Notes: generated by a model from the sequence alone, not told the origin. A stretch of 26,864 bases of DNA from CAYOLL01 sp964404765 [NCBI: uncultured Gemmatimonadota bacterium] (GCA_964404765.1 CAYOLL010000043.1:8239-35102); one strand, 5' to 3'; counted from the first letter of the stretch, positions 1 to 8,506 are shown. A program made the numbers and translations.

Positions 1-52
1 GGATGGGCAGATTGTCGCCGTAAAATAAGGCATTGCGGGTGATGTGAGACAT
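1..52 (-). CDS. DNA methyltransferase, N-terminal fragment (cut by window edge)
   Basis: Only the first 17 codons are present. Read from the ATG at 52-50 they give MSHITRNALFYGDNLPI. The N-[AL]-[LF]-[FY]-Y-G-D-N-L-P-I string is typical of the extreme N-terminus of N6-adenine/N4-cytosine DNA methyltransferases of the type III Mod / N6_N4_Mtase kind, where the YGDN stretch precedes the catalytic DPP[YF] block. That catalytic motif would lie outside the window. A purine-rich ribosome site (aggagag) sits just ahead of the ATG, and the start is only 11 bases after the parA stop, so the two genes are almost certainly cotranscribed. The family call rests on a short string and could change once the full gene is seen. 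Confidence 0.6.
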   Translation of the reverse strand, partial: MSHITRNALFYGDNLPI

Positions 53-63
53 GCTCTCCTCGT

Positions 64-816
64 TTATTGAAAGCCGCGGCGTAAAAATTCCTCAGCCAAA
101 GCCAGATGGTCTTTAGCCCCGTTGGAGGCAGGCGCATATTGCAAGATGCTTTGGGCATGAGATGGCGCTTCGGCAATTCGCACATTTTCCCGAATCCGGG
201 TTTGGAAAATATATTCCTGTGTGTTTTGGCCCATCAAGCTAAAAACTTCGTGGCTTAACTTATTGCGCTGATCGTAACGAACAGCGACAATGCCTTTGAT
301 GGGCAAAGGTTTGGCAAAAACCGCGCTGAATTCTTCAACCGTCGCCAATAGTTGGAAAAGTCCGCGCAAGCTTAGGACTTCCATTTGCAACGGGATTAAA
401 ATATTGTCGCTGGCATTTAAAGCATTCAGCGTTAGAACGGATAGCGAGGGCGGCGAGTCAATCAAGATATGATCAATGCCAACGACAGCCTGCAATGCCT
501 CGCGCAGATAGGCTTCACGATGCGGCGCGTCGATTAATGAGATTTCGGTATCGGCCAGATTTACTGTTGCCGGGGCTACCCACAAGTTCTCGACCGTCAC
601 CAAAGCCTCTCGTAACCGCACACTGCCTTCCAGCACATCCGCGATGGTAACGGCGGGATCGTTAATCCCAAAAGAGTACGAAAGATTGGCTTGCGGATCC
701 AGATCAATTAGCATCACCCGCCGGCCAAGAGCCGCCAACGCAGCGCCCAGATTAACGGCTGTTGTGGTCTTGCCGGTACCGCCTTTTTGATTCATAATCG
801 TTGTAATTTCAGTCAT
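64..816 (-). CDS. ParA/Soj-family Walker ATPase
   Basis: A 250-residue MinD/ParA-type ATPase, the usual length for chromosomal or mobile-element Soj proteins without an N-terminal HTH. The deviant Walker A is KGGTGKTT at residues 11-18, with the signature lysine K11. It is followed by LIDLDPQAN (Walker A-prime, around 37-45) and LIDSPPSLS (Walker B, around 118-126). Family members dimerise on ATP, bind DNA non-specifically and position DNA or protein cargo. The start is fixed by a perfect GGAGGT at 832-827, ten bases upstream. No ParB is visible: the gene downstream is a DNA methyltransferase, so this may be a ParA belonging to a mobile or restriction-type locus and not the chromosome-segregation pair. 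Family assignment is very secure; the cargo is unknown. Confidence 0.93.
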   Translation of the reverse strand: MTEITTIMNQKGGTGKTTTAVNLGAALAALGRRVMLIDLDPQANLSYSFGINDPAVTIADVLEGSVRLREALVTVENLWVAPATVNLADTEISLIDAPHREAYLREALQAVVGIDHILIDSPPSLSVLTLNALNASDNILIPLQMEVLSLRGLFQLLATVEEFSAVFAKPLPIKGIVAVRYDQRNKLSHEVFSLMGQNTQEYIFQTRIRENVRIAEAPSHAQSILQYAPASNGAKDHLALAEEFLRRGFQ

Positions 817-863
817 TTGATTGCGGACCTCCAGTTATAACCGCCGTCTTCGACAACGATTTA

Positions 864-892
864 ATGATAAGCCTTCGATGTCGGACTGTCAA
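864..892 (-). promoter_or_regulatory. sigma70-type promoter of the parA-methyltransferase operon
   Basis: On the minus strand a perfect -35 TTGACA (892-887) is followed by exactly 17 bases and a -10 TATCAT (869-864). Transcription would begin near 857, giving a leader of about 40 bases that contains the GGAGGT of parA. Confidence 0.7.
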
Positions 893-901
893 GGCTTATT
901 A
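865..901. promoter_or_regulatory. inverted repeat overlapping the parA promoter (putative operator)
   Basis: The arms tgataagcctt (865-875) and aaggcttatta (891-901) pair with one mismatch across a 15-base spacer. One arm covers part of the -10 and the other part of the -35 of the parA promoter, so a protein bound to both would block RNA polymerase. ParA operons are commonly autoregulated, but whether ParA, the methyltransferase or another protein binds here cannot be read from the sequence. Confidence 0.5.
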
Positions 902-945
902 GCCCGATAACATTCTTCATTTGCCGGCGACGCGCGTCATTTTTA

Positions 946-974
946 TTGACACCCTCCGGCTTTCGCTTTAGACT
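946..974 (+). promoter_or_regulatory. candidate sigma70 promoter for the histidine kinase operon
   Basis: TTGACA (946-951), a 17-base spacer and TAGACT (969-974) form a good -35 and a fair -10 (4 of 6 consensus bases). It points towards the kinase gene that starts at 1270. The predicted leader of nearly 300 bases would carry the inverted-repeat element at 1052-1218. Confidence 0.45.
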
Positions 975-1051
975 TGAGAATACTGCTATTCGTTTAGCCA
1001 GCTCGGTTTCGAATTCGAAAACACAATGGTGAATAGTGAATAGCCTGAATT

Positions 1052-1218
1052 ATTCATAAAGCTTAACGCAAACGACGCAAGAGGCGCTAAGGACGCAAGA
1101 TAGACGATTTTGTCAAAAAATAAATCGTTACGGCATGCTGTGGTACAACGCTTCGATATCCTGATGTAAATCAAGCGGTTGCGTCACTTGCATCTTTGCG
1201 ACTCTTGCGTTTATGAAT
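1052..1218. repeat. imperfect inverted-repeat intergenic element (167 bp)
   Basis: The outer ends attcataaa (1052-1060) and tttatgaat (1210-1218) are exact reverse complements. Just inside both ends are irregular runs of gacgcaa/aggcgctaagg-type words and their complements, so the whole stretch can fold on itself. Such cgcaa-rich palindromic units are common non-coding intergenic repeats. No second copy is seen in this window, so the element call rests on its internal symmetry. Short reading frames crossing it on the minus strand look accidental. Confidence 0.4.
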
Positions 1219-1269
1219 TTTTCAGGATAGGGACGATGTCCGACTTTTTTGGATTTCGGGGAGATTTCA

Positions 1270-4200
1270 ATGGAAATAGTTCTGGTGACGGCAAATACTT
1301 CCCTGCAAGCGGTTGTCCGGCAAGCGGCGGCAGCGTTACAGCTCCGCCTCCATGTTTTTTCGGACGGGCTTTCCATTCGTGATGGGGAAGTGGGCGGCGC
1401 AAATTTGGTGGTGTTGGGGCCTGATGTGCTGTTGGCTGACTGCGCCTTGCTGTGCCGGATGTTCCGACAGCAGGCAACAAGTTGCGCTGTTTTATTGACG
1501 GTAACGCCACAAACGCCATTCGAGGAAGTCGAAGCATTTTTAAAGGCAGGGGTTGATGATATCATCGAGACCATAAGCGACTGGCAATCCCTGGCAATCC
1601 GCTTAAAAATCGCCCAAAAATACCTACGGGTGCATCAATCACGGCAACGACTCAGCGCCCGACTGCGCAAATATCGCCGCCGGCTGACTGACTTTGCAGA
1701 GCACAAACAAATCGAAGATGCGCTGAAAAAGAGCCGGGATATGTTAGCCCGGGCCCAGCAGATCGCCCATTTGGGCAGCTGGGAGTGGAATCTCCTTACC
1801 GATCAGATTATCTGGTCCGACGAGATGTTCCGCATCGTTGGCATTTCACAGGAAGACGCTCCGAAAGTAGTAACTTATCAAAATATGCGCCGCTGGATCC
1901 ACCCGGACGATTTGGGCCAGGCCTGGGATGTTTTGCAACGCGCCATTGAACGCGCCAGCTCTACAACGCTGCAGTTTCGAATCATCCGCGCCGATGGCCA
2001 GGAGCGGATGGTTTCGGCGGAATGTGACATTATTTTTAGCAACTCAAAAGCGCCAATCTGTGTTGTCGGCACCTTTTTGGATATTACCGAAAAGCAGCAA
2101 GCCGAGCAACGGTTACTGCAGAACCAACTGTTTACCCAACGCATTACCGAGGCTACGCCCGATATTATCTACATTCACGATATGATTGACGGCAATATTG
2201 TCTATATGAATCATCCCCTGACCGAAGTTCTGGGCTATACCGACGCAGAACCTGCAACCCAGGAATTTTCCGACGCCTGGATTCACCCAAATGACCTGAA
2301 AGCGTTAAAAAAACTACGGAAAAAGCGCGGCGCCTTGCGGGATGGCGAAATTTTGGAGGCCGAATATCGTCTTAAGTCAAAAGCAGGCGAGTGGCGGTGG
2401 TTTCATGGCCGGGACACCGTCTTTTTGCGCGAGTCAACCGGTCGGATCAAGCAGATTATCGGCACAATGCAGGATATTACCGCCCGAAAAACGATTGAGC
2501 AGGCGCTTCAGGAAAACCTGAACTTTATCAAAACATTGATCAATACAATTCCTAACCCTATTTTTTTTAAAGATGCTCAGGGCATTTACAAGGATTGCAA
2601 TGCCGCTTTTGAGAACATGATCGGTTTAGCAAAAACGACCATTATCGGCAAATCCGTCAACGATCTTTTTGGGCCGGAGTTAGGCCGGAGTAGTCGGATT
2701 GAGGATGAGCGTCTTTTGCATCAAGCGCAGCTTTGTGTGGATGATTTTTCCTTTACTAAACCGGGGGAACTAACCCGCAACTTTATTTCGTACAAAGCGC
2801 CCCTCACCAATGTTCATGGCGATATGGTCGGCATTGTGGGGATTCTATTTGACATCAGCGAGCGGAAAAAAGTCGAAGAGCGCATGAAAACAATCGAACA
2901 GCGCTATGAACTGGCGGTCATGGCCGGTCAGGTTTGCGTATGGGATTATCAAGTGGCGACGGATGTGCTCTATGTCGACCCGATTTTTGCCGATCTGCTG
3001 GGTTATCCGCCGCAGGAAATCCCCCATAACTGGAAAGCCTGGCTGGCTTTTGTGGAGCCTGTTGACCGGCCGCGTCTGGAGCGGATATTGGACGAGAGTC
3101 GCCAAGGCCGGGCAATGGATTTTGAGATTGAATATCGCATGATTCACTTCAGCGGGCAGACCCGGTGGATGATTGCCCGCTCGCAAACCCATGCCGCAGA
3201 CGAGGGCCGCTCCCGAAGACTGGTGGGGACACTGGTGGATATTACCCGGCTCAAGCAAATTGAGGTGGAGCTAAACCGGGCCAAGGAAACGGCGGAGTCC
3301 GCCAGTCGGGCCAAAAGTGAGTTTTTGGCCAATATCAGCCACGAATTGCGCACACCGCTTAACGCCATTTTGGGCTATACCCAGATACTGCGACGGGACC
3401 CGCTGATAAGCTCCGGCCATCTGGATCGGATCAACATCATTCAGCGCAGTGGCGAGCATTTACTCATGATGATTAATGACATCCTGGATTTGACCAAAAT
3501 TGAAGCCGGGCGCGTTCAGCTATGCCCAAGTGATTTTATTCTGCATGATTTTTTGAATGACTTGCTGGAAATTGTGCGGGTGCGGGCCCGGCCCAAGAAC
3601 ATCCCGATTATTGGTCATTTCTCGTCCGCCTTGCCGCTGTACGTCCATACGGACGAGAAGCTTTTGCGCCAGATTCTGCTGAATTTGTTAAATAATGCCA
3701 TTAAATTTACCGAACGTGGTCAAATTGTTTTATCCGCCAAAATGCAAGGGAAGAAAACGCGGCTGGAAGTGCGCGATACTGGTATCGGCATTGCCCCCGA
3801 TCAAATGGCAAAAATTTTTCTGCCGTTTCATCAGGCCCATAAATCTGATTTTCAAACCGAGGGCACTGGGCTGGGCCTGGCGATAAGCCAGCGGCTGGCG
3901 CGCATGTTGGATAGTGAGATTCAGCTAAAGAGCACGCCACAGTTAGGCAGTATTTTTTGGCTGGATATTGATATTAAGGAAGCAACCATCAAGCCGCAGG
4001 ATCGCCCGGCGATTATTCATCAAATTTTGGGCTATCACGGCCCGCGCCGCCTGTTGCTTATTGTTGACGATTCCACACTGAGCCGGGAAATCTTAAAGGA
4101 CATTTTATTGCCGCTGGGTTTTGAGGTTACAGAGGCCGATAGCGGGCTGACGGCGTTGGAATGTACACAGCAAACCGTTCCCGATTTAATCCTGATGGAT

Positions 4201-4665
4201 GTAATGATGCCGGGATTAAATGGCGTTGAAACGACCCGGCGGCTGCGCGAGCTGCCCGGACTTTTCCGGCCGGTTATCATCGCCCTTTCGGCAAATGCAT
4301 TTGAAAGCACCCGGCTGGAATGCCTGGCCGCCGGGTGTAACGATTTTATTGCCAAGCCGCTGGATATGAATATATTACTTGATAAGCTGCGTTCGTACTT
4401 GAATCTGGAGTGGATTCATACGCCGATGGACGCAGGTCCGGCGGTTGAAGCGCCGATCCATCTGCCGCCACAGGCCGATTTGCTGCTGCTGTATAAAATT
4501 GTTCGCAGCGGGAATGTTCGCAAAGTCCGCGAGACCATCGAAGATATGCAGCAGCGTTATCCGTCCTGCAGCGGTTTTATTGTCAAATTAGACGAGCTTA
4601 TTAACAGATTTCAGATCAATCAGCTACGCCAGTATATTCACCAATTTTTGGAGAGCGGCACATGA
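1270..4665 (+). CDS. PAS-domain hybrid sensor histidine kinase
   Basis: An 1131-residue two-component kinase without predicted membrane segments, so probably cytoplasmic. Order of domains: a receiver-like N-terminus (about 1-115) that reads VVLGPD where the phospho-acceptor strand should be, hence probably inactive; four PAS/PAC units (roughly 155-285, 295-415, 425-545 and 550-670); HisKA with NISHELRTPLN and phospho-acceptor H691; a HATPase_c domain with N box LNNAIKF and G boxes DTGIGI and GTGLGL; a receiver domain with D977 in ILMDVMMPG and the conserved lysine in AKPLD; and a helical tail of about 65 residues. ATG 1270 is chosen over the TTG at 1249 because ggggag at 1258-1263 is correctly spaced. 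The gene overlaps the next kinase by ATGA, so they act as a pair. The sensed signal is unknown. Confidence 0.93.
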   Translation: MEIVLVTANTSLQAVVRQAAAALQLRLHVFSDGLSIRDGEVGGANLVVLGPDVLLADCALLCRMFRQQATSCAVLLTVTPQTPFEEVEAFLKAGVDDIIETISDWQSLAIRLKIAQKYLRVHQSRQRLSARLRKYRRRLTDFAEHKQIEDALKKSRDMLARAQQIAHLGSWEWNLLTDQIIWSDEMFRIVGISQEDAPKVVTYQNMRRWIHPDDLGQAWDVLQRAIERASSTTLQFRIIRADGQERMVSAECDIIFSNSKAPICVVGTFLDITEKQQAEQRLLQNQLFTQRITEATPDIIYIHDMIDGNIVYMNHPLTEVLGYTDAEPATQEFSDAWIHPNDLKALKKLRKKRGALRDGEILEAEYRLKSKAGEWRWFHGRDTVFLRESTGRIKQIIGTMQDITARKTIEQALQENLNFIKTLINTIPNPIFFKDAQGIYKDCNAAFENMIGLAKTTIIGKSVNDLFGPELGRSSRIEDERLLHQAQLCVDDFSFTKPGELTRNFISYKAPLTNVHGDMVGIVGILFDISERKKVEERMKTIEQRYELAVMAGQVCVWDYQVATDVLYVDPIFADLLGYPPQEIPHNWKAWLAFVEPVDRPRLERILDESRQGRAMDFEIEYRMIHFSGQTRWMIARSQTHAADEGRSRRLVGTLVDITRLKQIEVELNRAKETAESASRAKSEFLANISHELRTPLNAILGYTQILRRDPLISSGHLDRINIIQRSGEHLLMMINDILDLTKIEAGRVQLCPSDFILHDFLNDLLEIVRVRARPKNIPIIGHFSSALPLYVHTDEKLLRQILLNLLNNAIKFTERGQIVLSAKMQGKKTRLEVRDTGIGIAPDQMAKIFLPFHQAHKSDFQTEGTGLGLAISQRLARMLDSEIQLKSTPQLGSIFWLDIDIKEATIKPQDRPAIIHQILGYHGPRRLLLIVDDSTLSREILKDILLPLGFEVTEADSGLTALECTQQTVPDLILMDVMMPGLNGVETTRRLRELPGLFRPVIIALSANAFESTRLECLAAGCNDFIAKPLDMNILLDKLRSYLNLEWIHTPMDAGPAVEAPIHLPPQADLLLLYKIVRSGNVRKVRETIEDMQQRYPSCSGFIVKLDELINRFQINQLRQYIHQFLESGT

Positions 4666-5786
4666 GTAGCCCAAAAGAAGGCAAAGGCATCATCTTAATT
4701 GTGGACGACAAGCCGGAAAATCTGGGTGTTCTATTCGACTGCCTGAATAGCGCCGGATTTGAGGCGCTGGTGGCACAAGACGGCCATAGCGCCATTGAAT
4801 TGGCCGAGAACGAGCGCCCGGATCTGATCCTGTTGGATATTATGATGCCGGGTACCGATGGTTTTGAGACTTGCCGGGCGCTTAAACAAAATGCCGCAAC
4901 CGGCGAAATCCCCATCATCTTTATTACCGCTCGCACGGAAACCGCCGATAAAATCAAAGGTTTTGAGCTTGGCGCAGTAGACTATATTACCAAGCCCTTT
5001 CAGCAGCAGGAAGTTCTGGCGCGCATCCACAATCACTTGACGATTCGCAATCTGCGCCGGGAACTCGAAGCCCAAAACACGCAATTGCAAGAGCTTAACG
5101 CCAGCAAAGATAAATTCTTTTCGATTATCTCCCACGATATGCGCGGGCCGTTTACCCGAATTTTAGGCGCGGCAGAACTGCTCCACGATCATCACCATAT
5201 ATTATCGGTGGATCAGGTTAAACACCTGGTGGCCGACATGGATGCCGCCTCGCGGGCTGCGCTTAACTTTTTTGAAGGCTTGTTGGATTGGGTTAAGATT
5301 CAGCGAGGCCAGATGCGTCCGGAACTGCAGTCCATTGCATTAAAGACGCTCGTCGAAAGTACACTGGAATTTCATCGTATTGCGATTCAGCAAAAGCATC
5401 TGACGTTTGCCAATCTGGTCGAGACCGGACGCCTCGCCTATGCCGATGAGCGCATGTTTGGGACAGTTTTGCGAAATCTAATCTCCAATGCCATCAAGTT
5501 TACGCCGAACGGTGGGCAGGTAACCGTTATTTGCGAAGATAATCCAAACGGCCAACTCGAAATTATGGTTAAAGATACCGGCATAGGCATGACCGCCGCC
5601 CAATTGGACTTGCTGTTTAAAGTCGGCGTAAGCAATAAGAGTGTCGGCACTGCGGGCGAAACCGGCAGCGGCTTTGGCCTGATACTTTGCCACGATCTGA
5701 TTGAGCTTATGGGCGGGCGCATTTGGGCAGAGAGCGCGCCGGGACAAGGCACTGTTTTTCGCTTCGTCCTGCCGGGTATTCGGTGA
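4662..5786 (+). CDS. response-regulator/histidine kinase (REC-HisKA-HATPase)
   Basis: A 374-residue soluble kinase. The N-terminal receiver domain has the acidic pair D15-D16, phospho-acceptor D59 in LLDIMMPG and the lysine of TKPF. A short coiled linker (about 125-150, rich in E, Q and L) leads to HisKA with H158 in IISHDMRGPF, a variant of the usual HELRTPL box. The HATPase_c domain has N box LISNAIKF, DTGIGM and GSGFGL. Its start codon overlaps the stop of the upstream PAS kinase (ATGA), implying translational coupling and a phosphorelay in which the first kinase could phosphorylate this receiver to control the second kinase. Neither protein has a DNA-binding output, so the final regulator must be elsewhere. 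Confidence 0.92.
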   Translation: MSSPKEGKGIILIVDDKPENLGVLFDCLNSAGFEALVAQDGHSAIELAENERPDLILLDIMMPGTDGFETCRALKQNAATGEIPIIFITARTETADKIKGFELGAVDYITKPFQQQEVLARIHNHLTIRNLRRELEAQNTQLQELNASKDKFFSIISHDMRGPFTRILGAAELLHDHHHILSVDQVKHLVADMDAASRAALNFFEGLLDWVKIQRGQMRPELQSIALKTLVESTLEFHRIAIQQKHLTFANLVETGRLAYADERMFGTVLRNLISNAIKFTPNGGQVTVICEDNPNGQLEIMVKDTGIGMTAAQLDLLFKVGVSNKSVGTAGETGSGFGLILCHDLIELMGGRIWAESAPGQGTVFRFVLPGIR

Positions 5787-5911
5787 TTCTGAAAAAAAAA
5801 CGCATGCCGCGCGGGTTGTGGCTTGAAATTGGACACGGCGTTTAGAGACCGGTCTTTAACCTGCGCGTGACCAATATTGCCAATTGAAGGCTTGCTGAAA
5901 TTAGATTAGAA

Positions 5912-5951
5912 GGCATTGGGTTGAATTTTTTATTGCCCAATGGCTTTTTTT
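5912..5951 (+). terminator. rho-independent terminator after the kinase operon
   Basis: ggcattggg (5912-5920) pairs with cccaatggc (5936-5944), giving seven consecutive pairs, one mismatch and a closing pair. Seven T residues follow at 5945-5951. It separates the kinase operon from the NTPase island. The rest of 5787-6031 shows no gene. Confidence 0.65.
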
Positions 5952-6031
5952 GTATTAAGATTTCTACGTGGAACGGGGCATTGGATTTTTTACTGCATCG
6001 GGAGACGCCGAATTCATAGGAGCGGTTGATT

Positions 6032-7378
6032 ATGATTAATCCCTATTCAAGCCGTAAAATGATTACCAAAGCGGACGCTTTTTACGGTCGTCAGCAGGAA
6101 CTTCAACAGGTTTACGGGCAGCTCCAGAACGCCCAAAGTGTCTCCATTATCGGGCCACGCCGGATCGGTAAATCTTCTTTGTTATACTGCCTGGCCCTGC
6201 CCGATATTCAAAAACGGGCCGGCGCCGCGGATTATTTTCCTAAAACGGTGTTTGTGTATGTGGATCTTTTATCGAAATCAACCTACACGCCGGCGGAGTT
6301 CCTGTCCATTTTGCTGGAAGAAATTTATAATGCCCGCGCCCCGGAAGTTCCGGAAATCCCCGCGGAAGTGACCTATCGCCAATTTGAACAGCACATCAAA
6401 ACCTTATGTCTGCGCGAAGATTATAAAATCGTCTTTTTGTTAGACGAATTTGACACAATTACGAATAATCCCCAATTCAACGAAGCCTTTTTCTCCCATT
6501 TTCGGTCGCTGGGCAACCATTATCCCATTTCATTAGTCACGGCCTCTCATAAACCGCTCTATGAGTTGTGCCACTCGGAAGATGTGCGTTCCTCGCCTTT
6601 TTTTAATATCTTTCAGACCGTTCCCCTAAAACTGATGTCCTATAAAGATGCCATTCAACTGATCGAATTTCCGGCCCAACAAGTAAACACCTCGCTGGAA
6701 AATGAAAAAGAGTGGACACTGGATTTAGTGGGCACGCATCCGTTTTATATCCAAATTTGCTGCGCCTTTCTTTTTGAGAAAAAACAAATTAAATCCAAAT
6801 TGGATGGCAATGATCGTGAAGCGGTTACACAGTCGGTGTTACAGCAGGCGCGCGGCAACTTTGATCATATGCTTGAGCAACTTAACACCGAGGAAGCCGG
6901 CTTCCTGAAGCAACTCTGTGCAGAGAACGCCCTGCCTGCGTCCTCCTCAATTGCTCAGCAACATTTGGAAAGCCTGTGCTTGATTTCGTTGCACGATGGC
7001 TACCATCGTTTTTTTGGCCGTATTTTAAAATACTATCTTGACGAAAAGCTGCAGGCCGCCAAAAGCCAGTTTATTGATATTAAATTATGGGACGGCCGTA
7101 AGCTGAACGTGCAGTTGGTGGACAAAGAAATCAAAGTAACTCGGACAAGCAATAATGAAGCGGTTTACATCCTTCCGGAAGAGATATGCTCGGTAACGTC
7201 CGGTTATAGTGTCGATCAAACGAGCTACAAAATGTGGTCCCATACCATTGTCTATGGCGATCATGAAGAGCAGGTCGTCGGTCGTTTCACCCGCTCCATC
7301 GCTTACCGCGATCGGCAGGGGAAAACGGGGAAGCTGGAGCCGGTGGAGATTAAGGAAATAAGTGTTTCAGTGAAATAA
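6032..7378 (+). CDS. STAND/AAA-like P-loop ATPase
   Basis: A 448-residue ATPase. An N-terminal YGR[QE]-type entry (residues 18-23) precedes Walker A GPRRIGKS at 41-48. Walker B is KIVFLLDEFD at 132-141, with D138-E139. A sensor-like stretch, LVTAS, and a THPFYIQ motif follow, as in the nSTAND/AAA_14-like ATPases that couple ligand sensing to an effector. The last 100 or so residues are rich in beta-strand and polar residues with no recognisable family, and may be a recognition or partner-binding domain. ATG 6032 is preferred over TTG 6026 because aggag at 6018-6022 is nine bases away. The next gene follows after 12 bases. It shares the [DP]RRIGKSSLL Walker style with the 877-residue ATPase two genes downstream, so the two are likely related. 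Biological role not known; a conflict or signalling role is inferred from architecture. Confidence 0.8.
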   Translation: MINPYSSRKMITKADAFYGRQQELQQVYGQLQNAQSVSIIGPRRIGKSSLLYCLALPDIQKRAGAADYFPKTVFVYVDLLSKSTYTPAEFLSILLEEIYNARAPEVPEIPAEVTYRQFEQHIKTLCLREDYKIVFLLDEFDTITNNPQFNEAFFSHFRSLGNHYPISLVTASHKPLYELCHSEDVRSSPFFNIFQTVPLKLMSYKDAIQLIEFPAQQVNTSLENEKEWTLDLVGTHPFYIQICCAFLFEKKQIKSKLDGNDREAVTQSVLQQARGNFDHMLEQLNTEEAGFLKQLCAENALPASSSIAQQHLESLCLISLHDGYHRFFGRILKYYLDEKLQAAKSQFIDIKLWDGRKLNVQLVDKEIKVTRTSNNEAVYILPEEICSVTSGYSVDQTSYKMWSHTIVYGDHEEQVVGRFTRSIAYRDRQGKTGKLEPVEIKEISVSVK

Positions 7379-7390
7379 GGATTGCTGACA

Positions 7391-8338
7391 ATGGCTGATG
7401 ACATTTCAGAATTGTTTACTCAGATTAAAGACGCTTTTGAAAACAGCAAAAAACCTGTTTTTGTTGTTTATGGAACTGCTTCATGCTTTGATAAAATTAC
7501 TGATTTCTTTGATCAGTACCTTAAAACACGGAAAGAAACTTTTTATATTCGTATCAATTTAACGTCTACCGACAAAAACTTTCCGGTCACATATTTTGAA
7601 ATTCTTCAACAATTGGGTGATCAGGTTATTGAGCACATAACGGATCATGACACGAAAACAAATTTGGACGATCTGTTTCGCCTTTTGCGAAAACGAAAAA
7701 CGGAATTCGTGAATGATCATTCGGAAACAATGTATGCTGAGTTGATAAGCTTTTCAAACGAACAGCTTTATCCGGAACTCAAGACTGCTTTACAATCGCA
7801 TAAGGACGTTATCGTTGGGATGTTTCAAGTTGAACGTATTGGAGACCGGACCCGTGATATTGACAGATTTTTGTTAGCCAAACTGCCAACTTCTGTACGT
7901 AACATCCTTTTTGTGAATGCGGAAGATAGTCCCAGCTTTGCTAAAGGCGCTGATGGAAAAGACGCCAAAGAAAAGATTGACGCTTTTCCAATTGGAAATA
8001 GACCACAGGAGGGAAAAATGGAAAATGGACAAAAGAATCTTAACCGCAGCGATCTTTCGCTATGGTTTTTTTTGGCAGCACCCATTCTCTTACTATTTAC
8101 GTTTTCTGCATCGGCTAAATGGCTGCAGGATCCAAAACTGGTAATCATTACGTTTGTATTCACCCTGTTTGCAACTGTTTTCGCAATTGTGCCTGTTCTG
8201 TTAGTTATGGGTAAGCTGAGTCAAAGATATAGTGTTACCATGTTGGAAAATGTCATCCAACAATTGGGGCCTGTTAGCAATCTAATCAATGCAATTACCA
8301 AGGGGATCGAAGGCAAATTCCCTGCTAAAAATCAATAA
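7391..8338 (+). CDS. two-TM protein with degenerate NTPase-like domain
   Basis: A 315-residue protein of no family I recognise. The first 190 or so residues have alternating strands and helices. They begin with PVFVVYGTASCFD, where an NTPase would have its Walker A, but there is no GxxxxGK[ST]. A strand-like VIVGMFQVERI and then NILFVNAED mimic the Walker B and sensor strands. This pattern resembles the N-terminal 200 residues of the 877-residue ATPase downstream. A charged linker leads to two membrane helices (about 222-243 and 252-276) and a short amphipathic tail. ATG 7391 is used because aagg at 7377-7380 is well placed. Base use is more A/T-rich than its neighbours. It may be a membrane-anchored effector or scaffold for the neighbouring ATPases; that is inference. 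Confidence 0.7.
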   Translation: MADDISELFTQIKDAFENSKKPVFVVYGTASCFDKITDFFDQYLKTRKETFYIRINLTSTDKNFPVTYFEILQQLGDQVIEHITDHDTKTNLDDLFRLLRKRKTEFVNDHSETMYAELISFSNEQLYPELKTALQSHKDVIVGMFQVERIGDRTRDIDRFLLAKLPTSVRNILFVNAEDSPSFAKGADGKDAKEKIDAFPIGNRPQEGKMENGQKNLNRSDLSLWFFLAAPILLLFTFSASAKWLQDPKLVIITFVFTLFATVFAIVPVLLVMGKLSQRYSVTMLENVIQQLGPVSNLINAITKGIEGKFPAKNQ

Positions 8339-8340
8339 AC
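8326..8340 (+). repeat. 15-bp direct repeat, left copy (contains stop of upstream gene)
   Basis: taaaaatcaataaac, identical to 8481-8495. The TAA at 8336-8338 is the stop of the two-TM gene. The pair brackets the palindromic element at 8341-8480 and looks like a duplication made when that element inserted. Confidence 0.8.
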
Positions 8341-8480
8341 TGTACTGGTCAACAACCTGTCGAACACTGTCATGCCGGAATGTTCTTATCCAGCATCTTG
8401 TTTGCCTGCAAGAAGATTCCGGTTAGAAACATGCCGGAATGACATCTCAGAAAGTGTTCTAAAGGTTGTTGACTAGTACA
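8341..8480. mobile_element. 140-bp palindromic MITE-like element
   Basis: The terminal arms tgtactggtcaacaacct and aggttgttgactagtaca are reverse complements with one mismatch. Pairing resumes a few bases in (gaacact with agtgttc). Catgccggaatg-type words occur in both inner arms, so the whole unit can form one long hairpin. It has no reading frame of note and is flanked by a perfect 15-bp direct repeat. These are the hallmarks of a non-autonomous miniature inverted-repeat element moved by a transposase elsewhere. The unusually long duplication leaves the mobilisation mechanism open. Confidence 0.75.
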
Positions 8481-8495
8481 TAAAAATCAATAAAC
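8481..8495 (+). repeat. 15-bp direct repeat, right copy
   Basis: Identical to 8326-8340 and directly abuts the right end of the palindromic element. Deleting the element and one copy restores a 13-base gap between the two-TM gene and the ATPase gene at 8507. Confidence 0.8.
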
Positions 8496-8506
8496 TTGGT
8501 TATTTC

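Noticed and set aside
1128-1574. 148-residue minus-strand frame and a short peptide ending in DIEALYHSMP near the inverted-repeat element
   Set aside because: It overlaps the kinase start and the 1052-1218 repeat and has no support as a gene; it could be a decayed remnant but cannot be identified.
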